From Anaerolineales bacterium (GTDB taxonomy: Bacteria > Chloroflexota > Anaerolineae > Anaerolineales > Villigracilaceae), in the NCBI GenBank assembly GCA_024763295.1, contig JANTFU010000057.1:1-10756 (forward strand): DNA of 10,756 bases, in the 5' to 3' direction. How positions within the stretch are numbered: position 1 is the first letter of the stretch; the number at the start of each line of letters is the position of its first letter. Positions 5,189 through 10,756 of the stretch are shown one piece after another. The notes below the pieces were generated by a model. It worked only from the letters and a program-made list of their open reading frames with translations. It searched no databases and was not told where the DNA came from. A program made the position numbers and the translations under genes.

Positions 5189-5611
5189 TTAGAATTCTTC
5201 TTTGAGACGGAAAATGGAAGTGATGAAAATGGTGAGAATCATGATTGCGGATAAAACGCAAAACGGGCACCAAGCCAGAATGACGTAGGCTTCAAGGTAG
5301 CTTAGGTATGCAGAGTACAGGACGCCAATTAGGCTAACGCCAAAGAGAATTAGACTGCCGTTTTCTTGTAAAAATGAACAGCGCGATTCGCCGAGGAGGA
5401 TGACGATGATAAAGAGAAAAGCTGCCAAGCCAAAGATGGCGATGGGGATGCCGTAAATTTCTGAGTAGCGGCTGGTGTTGACGGTGAAGCAGTCGCCCAG
5501 TCCCGGGGCGCAGAGCGTCTCGTTGTGGGAGAATTTGATCCACGAGAGGTAGATGGCGTTAATTGCGCCGATAATGGCGGCGATGAGGGCGATTAGGGTT
5601 GTTTTTTTCAT
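5189..5611 (-). CDS. Vitamin K epoxide reductase (VKOR) family protein
   Basis: Bacterial VKOR homologues are membrane enzymes that pass electrons from a DsbA-like or thioredoxin-like partner to quinone, so that disulfides form in exported proteins (the job of DsbB in E. coli). The 140 residues hold four or five membrane segments: about 5-24, 54-74, 86-108 and 110-134. The redox cysteines are all present: loop pair C34 and C41 in LCAPGLGDC, and the WCPFC pair C115 and C118. Ser47 in NTSRYSEIYGIP matches the conserved loop Ser. Cys78 is extra. There is no fused thioredoxin domain and no dsbA-like gene in the window. The start has AGGA at 5-8 bases upstream. It heads a two-gene operon with the four-Cys acidic protein. 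Family is secure; the electron donor is unknown. Confidence 0.92.
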   Translation of the reverse strand: MKKTTLIALIAAIIGAINAIYLSWIKFSHNETLCAPGLGDCFTVNTSRYSEIYGIPIAIFGLAAFLFIIVILLGESRCSFLQENGSLILFGVSLIGVLYSAYLSYLEAYVILAWCPFCVLSAIMILTIFITSIFRLKEEF

Positions 5612-5689
5612 AGTGTCCTGTAAAAAATTGTTTGTAATTTTGCAAAATGCAGCTTGTAATTGATGTTACGCAGACGTTCCTTTTTAGAC

Positions 5690-5803
5690 TAGACCTCTTG
5701 CCTAGGTGCTTTAGCCGCCGTCCCCGGCGGCGATATTTATGAGAAACCCGCGCCGAGGACGGCGCTGGGAACAGGAGAAAAACAGACTTTTGCAAGAAGT
5801 CTA
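5690..5803 (+). repeat. MITE-like dispersed repeat, copy B
   Basis: Second copy of the element at 3281-3392, in the same orientation. The core 5712-5803 differs from copy A at only four of 92 positions; the left 20 bases are less alike and have a two-base gap. Ends are TAGACCT and AAGTCTA. It lies between the VKOR start and the moeA end. Confidence 0.85.
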
Positions 5804-5824
5804 CGATTATTCGTATTAATCCCC

Positions 5825-5855
5825 CATCCTAGCCTTCCCCTTTTTTGGGGGGATG
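5825..5855. repeat. C-rich/G-rich hairpin downstream of moeA
   Basis: CATCC and CCCC (5825-5829, 5837-5840) pair with GGGG and GGATG (5847-5855) around TTTTTT, with a seven-base bulge on the left. It may stop moeA transcription on the minus strand, but there is no T-run after it in that direction. It could equally be another dispersed repeat. Confidence 0.4.
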
Positions 5856-5890
5856 TCCGAAGAACAGTGGGGGAACTGCGCACATTGTTT

Positions 5891-7120
5891 TTAGTCCAAA
5901 AGCCAGACATCCACTTCTGTGCCAGCGGGTAGGGATTTTACTCCCGCAGGAACAATCAGTAAAGCATTCGCTTGCACCATCGAAAAAAGGTTGCCGGAGC
6001 CTTGATGTCCCGTTAGGCGGGCGGTCAGACTGCCATTTTCGCGCGTCACTTTGGCACGCAGATAAGATTCTCGTCCATCGGATTGGATGGCTTCCGCCAG
6101 AATGGCGCGGCTGAGTTGGCGGTCGTCTTTGGGGTTGCCGAGCATTTTTTTGATAACGGGGCGCACAAAGATCATGAAGCCGACAAATGCCGAGACCGGA
6201 TTGCCCGCCAACCCGATAAAGGGCGTTTTTTGATAATGTCCAAAGGTAAGCGGTTTGCCGGGACGCATATTAATGCGCCAGAAGTTTAAATTCCCGTTCT
6301 TTTCGATGGTCTCTTTGATGAAATCGAACACGCCCATGCTTACGCCAGCGGAGGAGACGATTAAATCGGCGTCTTTGGCGTTGGCAAGTGCGGCTTCGAC
6401 TGCTGTTGGGGTGTCGGCGGCGACGCCGAGCGGAATGATCTCGCAGCCGTTGGCTTTGAGCAGTGCGCCAAGGGTGTAGGAGTTGACGTCATAGATTTTG
6501 CCTTCGCCGAGCGGTTGTCCGATGGGCGTTAACTCGTCACCGCTGGAGAGCAGGGCGATGCGCGGTTTGCGGATAACGGGCACGTCGGCGATGCCGAGCA
6601 TGGCGAGCATCCCCAAATCCTGTGGGCGCAGGCGCAAGCCTTTTGGCAAAATGCAGTCGCCGCGTTTAATGTCGTCCCCGCGTTTGCGGATATTTGCGCC
6701 GACTTGTGCGGCTTTGAGAATGGCAACGCTTTCGGGCAGCGTGGTTTCTTTGGCGCGCTCGTGGACGTCGGTTTCTTCGACAGGGACAACGGCATCGGCG
6801 CCAACCGGCAGCGGTGCGCCGGTCATAATGCGGGCGGCTTCTCCGGCTTGAAGTTGGTGCGTGGGCATCGTGCCTGCGGGGATATCGTCAACGACGGGCA
6901 AACGGATTGGCGTTGCCGACCCAGCCGAAATCACGTCCGAAGCGCGGACGGCAAATCCGTCCATCGAACTATTGTCGAAAAGCGGCAGATCGGTGGCAGC
7001 GACGATTTCTTCCGCGAGTACCCGTCCGACAGTTTCTTTAAGCGGCACATGGACGGAGTCGAGGACGTCAAAAGATACAAGGATACGATCAAGGGCTTCT
7101 TTTACGGGAAGTAGAGACAT
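5891..7120 (-). CDS. moeA: Molybdopterin molybdenumtransferase MoeA
   Basis: MoeA inserts molybdenum into adenylated molybdopterin, releasing AMP and giving active molybdenum cofactor. The 409 residues match the family throughout: DNSSMDGFAVRA (49-60), RIMTGAPLPVGADAVV (97-112), IRKRGDDIKRG (144-154), LLSSGDEL (190-197), GKIYDVNSYTL (207-217), SAGVSMGVFDF (257-267), MRPGKPLTFG (285-294) and GLAGNPVSAFVGF (303-315), then a C-terminal beta domain. SAGVSMG replaces the commoner SGGVSVG. It starts 20 bases after the relA/spoT stop on the same strand and has no clear Shine-Dalgarno sequence, so it is probably translated from the relA transcript. The other moa genes lie about 4 kb away in the window in a separate operon. 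MogA, which adenylates molybdopterin, is not present. Confidence 0.97.
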   Translation of the reverse strand: MSLLPVKEALDRILVSFDVLDSVHVPLKETVGRVLAEEIVAATDLPLFDNSSMDGFAVRASDVISAGSATPIRLPVVDDIPAGTMPTHQLQAGEAARIMTGAPLPVGADAVVPVEETDVHERAKETTLPESVAILKAAQVGANIRKRGDDIKRGDCILPKGLRLRPQDLGMLAMLGIADVPVIRKPRIALLSSGDELTPIGQPLGEGKIYDVNSYTLGALLKANGCEIIPLGVAADTPTAVEAALANAKDADLIVSSAGVSMGVFDFIKETIEKNGNLNFWRINMRPGKPLTFGHYQKTPFIGLAGNPVSAFVGFMIFVRPVIKKMLGNPKDDRQLSRAILAEAIQSDGRESYLRAKVTRENGSLTARLTGHQGSGNLFSMVQANALLIVPAGVKSLPAGTEVDVWLLD

Positions 7121-7140
7121 AACTGAATACCGAATACTGT
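7121..7140. repeat. Self-similar tract between relA/spoT and moeA
   Basis: The 20-base gap is filled by two near-copies, CTGAATAC and CGAATACT, so GAATAC occurs twice 7 bases apart. It takes the place where a ribosome binding site for moeA should be. Confidence 0.45.
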
Positions 7141-9393
7141 TTAGCCCGGTCTGTTACGCCGGGCTTCTAGGACATTGGGAATGTTTTCGATGCGCGCGAG
7201 CAGGCGGCTGAGTTGTTTGAGATTGGTGACTTCGATGATTAGGTTGATTTCAGCAGCGCCTTTGTTGACTTTAACTCTGGCGTCGATCATGTTGATGTTG
7301 TCGTTTGAGAGCACATGCGTGATGTCGCCAATTAATCCGTTGCGGTCAAAGGCGGTAATGCGGATAGGCACCGGATATGTGCGCACATTGGAGCCCCAGG
7401 TGACTTTGACCAAGCGTTCGCGGTCTTTGGCGCGCAAAATATTGGGGCAGTCGCTACGGTGGATGCTGGCACCGCGTCCGCGCGTGATGTAGCCCACAAT
7501 CTCGTCGCCGGGTGTCGGGTTGCAGCACTTGGCGATGGTGGTCAGCAAACCTTTTAGCCCCACCACGCGGATGGATGTGTCTGTGTCGGGCGCCGTGTTG
7601 ACGCTCGTGGGCAGGAGTTCCTCTTCGGGGATATTTTCTTCGGTCAGCCCGGTAACAACGGAGTTGACCGAAATATCCCCGTGTCCGATGGCAAGCGAGA
7701 GGTCTTCAGGCGAGCGATAGCCCATTTGACGGGCAAGCGTTTCGAAATTGGTTTTTTCTTTGACGCCAATGCGCTGAAGCTCTTTTTCGAGCATCGTGCG
7801 TCCCTGATTGATATTTTGCTCGCGGTTTTGTTTGCGGAACCAAACCCGCATTTTAGATTTGGCGCGTTGGGTTTTGACTAAGCCTAAATTGGCGTTCAGC
7901 CAATCACGGCTGGGACCGCCGCGCTTCGCTGTCAGGATTTCAACTTGCTCGCCGGTTTTTAGCTCGTGGCTCAACGGAACCAGTTTGCCGTTAACGCGCG
8001 CGCCTCGACAGCGATGCCCGACATCGGTATGGATGTGGTAGGCAAAGTCAATCGGTGTTGAGCCGGCAGGCAGGTCGATGATGTCGCCGTCCGGCGTAAA
8101 GACATAAACGCGATCTTGAAAAACGTCCGTCTTCATGCTTTCGACGAACTCGGTTGCATCGTTTACGTCGCTGCGCCATTCCATCATGCGGCGGATGCCG
8201 TCGATGCGCTCGTTATACGAGTCGTTTTGACGGTTGCCTTCTTTATAGCGCCAATGTGCGGCAATCCCGTATTCCGCGTTTTCGTGCATCTCGTGCGTGC
8301 GGATTTGGACTTCGAGCGGTTTGCCATCGTCGTGGCGCACTGCTGTGTGCAAGGACTGATAAAAATTATCTTTGGGCGCAGCAATATAATCGTCAAATTC
8401 GTTTGGCAGCGGACGCCAGCGCGTGTGAATCAAACCCAATGTCGCATAGCAGGCAGGTACATCATCCACAATGATGCGCACTGCGCGCACATCGCGCACC
8501 ATCTCAAAGGGTTTATCCTTCGTAACCATTTTTCGATAAATTGAGTAAATATGCTTTGGGCGTCCGGAAACATCTGCCTTGATGCCTTCGTTCTCCAAAA
8601 TCTTCTTCAACTCATCCGTAATCTCTTTAATCTGCGCCTCACGTTCCTCGCGGCGTGATGCTAACTGTGACGCAATTTCCTTGTATTTTTCGGGGTTGGT
8701 GTAGCGAAACCCCAAATCTTCCAATTCCCACTTGATTTGCCAAATCCCCATGCGATTGGCTAGCGGCGCAAAAATATCCAGCGTTTGTTTGGCAATGCGC
8801 TTTTTCTTGTGATCGGGCATGTAGCCGAGCGTACGCATATTGTGCAGCCGGTCTGCCAACTTGATGAGCACCACGCGCACATCATTGTCCATTGCCAAAA
8901 AAGTTTTGCGCAAAGTTTCAGATGCTAAATCCGGATTACGACCGAGCAGCGCGGGTTTATTCTTGGACTCATCTTCCGCTTCGCTCTCCTGTTCACAGGG
9001 TTCCTCTTCCTCGCAGTCTGCCTGACGAAGGAGTTCCTCGTCGTGAGAGACGCGTGGCAGGTTGGTCAGCTTCGTAACCCCATCGACGAGGTTGGCAATC
9101 TCGCCGCCAAAATTTTCCCGCAAATCTGTGAGGGTAATATCCGTATCTTCAACCGTATCGTGTAATAAGCCTGCTGCCACCACCGCCGCCGGAACTTGTA
9201 GCTCTGCCAGAATTGAAGCGACCGCCAAGCAGTGCGTGATGTACGGTTCCCCCGATGCGCGCTTTTGCGGTCGATGCGCCTCTTCTGCAACGCGATAGGC
9301 GCGTTGAATAAGCTCTTTATCGGCTATTGAATATTGATCAGGGCATTGCTTTAATAGCCCTTCAATCGTGATGGCGGCGGTTGTACTTTTCAT
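7141..9393 (-). CDS. Bifunctional (p)ppGpp synthetase/hydrolase, RelA/SpoT family
   Basis: This long RSH enzyme makes and breaks the alarmone (p)ppGpp in the stringent response, acting at the ribosome. Domains over 750 residues: HD hydrolase (about 25-200) with H54, HDTVED (78-83) and D181 intact; synthetase (about 270-385) with GRPKHIYSIYRK (277-288), D301 and E361 in EVQIRT; TGS (about 428-488) with VFTPDGDI; a Cys domain with CC at 623-624, H645 and C649; and ACT (about 674-745). All residues needed for both activities appear present. Residues 115-156 form an acidic stretch that pushes the last HD Asp about 36 residues later than in Rel of Streptococcus (D144). The gene starts just after a consensus-like promoter (9401-9428) with no Shine-Dalgarno sequence, and moeA follows. 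Confidence 0.97.
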   Translation of the reverse strand: MKSTTAAITIEGLLKQCPDQYSIADKELIQRAYRVAEEAHRPQKRASGEPYITHCLAVASILAELQVPAAVVAAGLLHDTVEDTDITLTDLRENFGGEIANLVDGVTKLTNLPRVSHDEELLRQADCEEEEPCEQESEAEDESKNKPALLGRNPDLASETLRKTFLAMDNDVRVVLIKLADRLHNMRTLGYMPDHKKKRIAKQTLDIFAPLANRMGIWQIKWELEDLGFRYTNPEKYKEIASQLASRREEREAQIKEITDELKKILENEGIKADVSGRPKHIYSIYRKMVTKDKPFEMVRDVRAVRIIVDDVPACYATLGLIHTRWRPLPNEFDDYIAAPKDNFYQSLHTAVRHDDGKPLEVQIRTHEMHENAEYGIAAHWRYKEGNRQNDSYNERIDGIRRMMEWRSDVNDATEFVESMKTDVFQDRVYVFTPDGDIIDLPAGSTPIDFAYHIHTDVGHRCRGARVNGKLVPLSHELKTGEQVEILTAKRGGPSRDWLNANLGLVKTQRAKSKMRVWFRKQNREQNINQGRTMLEKELQRIGVKEKTNFETLARQMGYRSPEDLSLAIGHGDISVNSVVTGLTEENIPEEELLPTSVNTAPDTDTSIRVVGLKGLLTTIAKCCNPTPGDEIVGYITRGRGASIHRSDCPNILRAKDRERLVKVTWGSNVRTYPVPIRITAFDRNGLIGDITHVLSNDNINMIDARVKVNKGAAEINLIIEVTNLKQLSRLLARIENIPNVLEARRNRPG

Positions 9394-9400
9394 GCCATCT

Positions 9401-9428
9401 ATTGTAGTCGATGCCGTGCGGATGTCAA
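9401..9428 (-). promoter_or_regulatory. Promoter of relA/spoT, predicted leaderless
   Basis: On the minus strand, TTGACA (9423-9428) and TACAAT (9401-9406) are separated by 16 bp. The -10 ends 7 bases before the ATG, so the start site should fall on the start codon. A perfect palindrome CACAGCTGTG (9431-9440) adjoins the -35. A second TACAAT (9442-9447) with TTGCCC 16 bp upstream could be a second, weaker promoter. Confidence 0.75.
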
Positions 9429-9430
9429 TT

Positions 9431-9440
9431 CACAGCTGTG
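9431..9440. promoter_or_regulatory. Palindrome CACAGCTGTG next to the relA/spoT -35 box
   Basis: A perfect 10-bp palindrome lies two bases upstream of the TTGACA of the relA/spoT promoter. It may bind a dimeric regulator, but a 10-bp palindrome can occur by chance. Confidence 0.3.
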
Positions 9441-9522
9441 TATTGTAGCGATGACTCTGCGTCGGGCAATAGAATTGCTTCACCACATTCCAAGTCAAGT
9501 TTGTAAGAAGTGATATTTTCCC

Positions 9523-9551
9523 TTGCGAGATTGATGTGAATTCTCTATACT
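9523..9551 (+). promoter_or_regulatory. Promoter of panB
   Basis: TTGCGA (9523-9528) and TATACT (9546-9551) are 17 bp apart. Transcription would start near 9558, giving a leader of about 30 bases that includes the GGAGG ribosome site. It thus differs from the leaderless promoters elsewhere in the window. Confidence 0.65.
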
Positions 9552-9587
9552 AAATACGCCAAATTAACCCCAATTATGGAGGAAGAC

Positions 9588-10445
9588 ATGACCCAAGATC
9601 GTAAGAAAATCGGTTTACCCTATCTCTTTAAGAAAGTGGAGGAGGGTGAGCCTATCTCGTGGCTGACTTGCTACGACTATCCGACTGCTTATTTGCAGGA
9701 AGAAGCAGGCGTGGAAATGATTTTGGTCGGTGATAGCCTCGGCATGACCATGCTCGGTTACGATTCAACTCTGCCTGTAACGATGAACGACATGATCCGG
9801 CATACTTCGGCTGTACGGCGCGGCGCACCGACCGCTTTTCTTGTTGGCGATATGCCCTACATGACTTACCAAGCCAGCACCGAAGATGCGATCCGCAATG
9901 CAGGGCGTTTTATGGCAGAAGCCAATTGTGATGCCATCAAGCTCGAAGGCGGTGCAGCGATGACGCCGCGCATCAAGGGGATTGTGGATGCCGGTATCCC
10001 TGCGATTGGGCATTTGGGGCTGACGCCGCAGTCGGTTGCTTCGCTGGGTGGTTTCCGCGTGCAAGGCAAAGATGCCGCGCTTGCGAAGAAGATTGTCGAT
10101 GACGCCAAAGCCCTTGAAGAAGCGGGTGCCTTCGCGATTTTGCTTGAACTGGTTCCTGACCGGCTTTGCAAGATTATTACCGAGCGCGCTGAAAACTGCA
10201 TCATTATGTCACTTGGTTCGGGTCCCGATGCGCACGGTCAACTGTTGATTTATCACGATATGTTTGGGCTTTATCCCAAGTTCAAGCCGCGTATGGCAAA
10301 AGTCTACGGGAACGCCGGTGAAGTGATCGGTAATGGTCTCGCGCAATATGTCAAGGAAGTCAAAGACACGACCTTCCCCGCCAAAGAAAATTATTTTGGC
10401 ATGAAAGACGACGAATATAACGAACTGCTGGATATGTTAGATTAG
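9588..10445 (+). CDS. panB: 3-methyl-2-oxobutanoate hydroxymethyltransferase PanB
   Basis: PanB transfers a hydroxymethyl group from 5,10-methylene-tetrahydrofolate to 2-oxoisovalerate, making ketopantoate for pantothenate and CoA. The 285 residues include LVGDSLGM (46-53), DSTLPVTMNDM (59-69), VGDMPYMTY (86-94), AIKLEGG (116-122), IGHLGLTPQSV (140-150) and GAFAILLELVP (180-190). D49 and D88 (metal), K118, E120 and E187 match the active-site set. The strand that is usually IGIGAG is IMSLGSG (205-211), which is unusual. The start at 9588 is chosen over the ATG at 9576 because GGAGG at 9578-9582 lies five bases upstream and the first ATG overlaps it. panC is not adjacent. A 14-bp palindrome and then an unrecognised gene follow. 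Confidence 0.94.
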   Translation: MTQDRKKIGLPYLFKKVEEGEPISWLTCYDYPTAYLQEEAGVEMILVGDSLGMTMLGYDSTLPVTMNDMIRHTSAVRRGAPTAFLVGDMPYMTYQASTEDAIRNAGRFMAEANCDAIKLEGGAAMTPRIKGIVDAGIPAIGHLGLTPQSVASLGGFRVQGKDAALAKKIVDDAKALEEAGAFAILLELVPDRLCKIITERAENCIIMSLGSGPDAHGQLLIYHDMFGLYPKFKPRMAKVYGNAGEVIGNGLAQYVKEVKDTTFPAKENYFGMKDDEYNELLDMLD

Positions 10446-10447
10446 AT

Positions 10448-10478
10448 TTGTAGGGGCGGGGTTTCCCCGCCCCTACAA
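10448..10478. repeat. 14-bp perfect palindrome between panB and the next gene
   Basis: TTGTAGGGGCGGGG (10448-10461) pairs perfectly with CCCCGCCCCTACAA (10465-10478) around TTT. The next bases TATTTTACGG give only a weak U-tail. It shares the GTAGGGGC...GCCCCTAC outer arms with the scpA terminator. It may act as a terminator or attenuator before the next gene, or be a REP-like repeat. Confidence 0.75.
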
Positions 10479-10496
10479 TATTTTACGGAGGAATAA

Positions 10497-10756
10497 ATGG
10501 ATTTACGCAACTTACTCAAAATTCCCTACGAACGTCTCGACGAGATTAACGCTGTTTTGCTTAATCCCGATGAGCGTGTCGTGAATGATTTTCTGGCTGT
10601 CGTTGAAAAATATGGCACGCCCGAAGAGATTAACGCCAAAGCCGCCGAAGCCCGCAAGCTGGAAAATCTGCTCGCCAAGGTCAAAGAAATCAAACCCGAA
10701 TATCTTGACGACCTGAAATGGCTTGAAGAACAGCGCGACGCCGGCGCTTTCATCAC
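10497..10756 (+). CDS. Unrecognised protein, N-terminal part, cut by window edge
   Basis: About 86 residues are visible. The start has a strong ACGGAGG site 6-12 bases upstream. The sequence begins MDLRNLLKIPYERLDEIN and continues with EKYGTPEEINAKAAEARKLE and ends near LKWLEEQRDAGAFI. It is rich in Lys, Glu, Leu and Ala, probably all alpha-helical, with no signal peptide, membrane segment or cysteine. I do not recognise a family. It lies 51 bp after panB on the same strand with a GC palindrome between, so it may be partly coexpressed. Nothing supports a role in pantothenate synthesis. Confidence 0.85.
   Translation, partial: MDLRNLLKIPYERLDEINAVLLNPDERVVNDFLAVVEKYGTPEEINAKAAEARKLENLLAKVKEIKPEYLDDLKWLEEQRDAGAFI

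Noticed and set aside
3281..5803. CRISPR-like repeats
   Set aside because: Only two copies 2.4 kb apart, with genes between and no spacer pattern or cas gene.
5845..6114. Open frame on the plus strand overlapping the end of moeA
   Set aside because: Most of it is opposite moeA and the rest covers a hairpin region; no coding signs.
8116..8544. 142-codon open frame antisense to relA/spoT, and several similar ones opposite moeA
   Set aside because: They are frame shadows of strongly conserved genes.
9576..9587. Earlier ATG for panB
   Set aside because: It overlaps the GGAGG ribosome site that is correctly placed for the ATG at 9588.

Overview
The window looks like ordinary bacterial chromosome, with about half G+C overall, probably from an Anaerolineae-type Chloroflexota or a relative. 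That placement rests on protein style, the mix of leaderless and Shine-Dalgarno genes, and the many small intergenic repeats; there is no rRNA or marker tree to prove it. No phage, transposase, CRISPR array, tRNA or rRNA was seen.

Layout from left to right. On the minus strand are the 5' part of fabF (fatty acid elongation, cut by the window edge) and a molybdenum cofactor operon read moaC, moaD, moaE. Divergent from moaC is scpA (chromosome condensation). It converges on a VanZ-family membrane protein gene, sharing a terminator hairpin. Next come a small lipoprotein gene broken by a frameshift (minus) and, divergent from it, a SpoU/TrmH-type RNA methyltransferase (plus). A two-gene minus-strand operon follows: a VKOR-family disulfide-forming membrane protein, then a 79-residue protein with four cysteines and an extremely acidic tail. 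The right part holds a minus-strand operon of a bifunctional RelA/SpoT (p)ppGpp enzyme followed by moeA (molybdenum insertion). Divergent from it are panB (pantothenate/CoA synthesis) and the start of an unrecognised gene.

Functional links: moaC, moaD, moaE and moeA cover the middle and last steps of molybdenum cofactor synthesis (moaA and a MogA-type gene are not in the window). The other genes are housekeeping or envelope functions with no evident common pathway.

The least routine content lies between the genes: two 96%-identical copies of a 112-114 bp MITE-like element, a related hairpin in the moaC/scpA promoter region, palindromes of the GTAGGGGC...GCCCCTAC type, degenerate 8-bp tandem tracts in operon gaps, a 95-bp imperfect inverted repeat, and -10 boxes placed 6-9 nt before four start codons, which predict leaderless mRNAs. 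No complete new biological system is evident. The VKOR plus four-Cys acidic protein pair is the best candidate for an uncharacterised functional unit.
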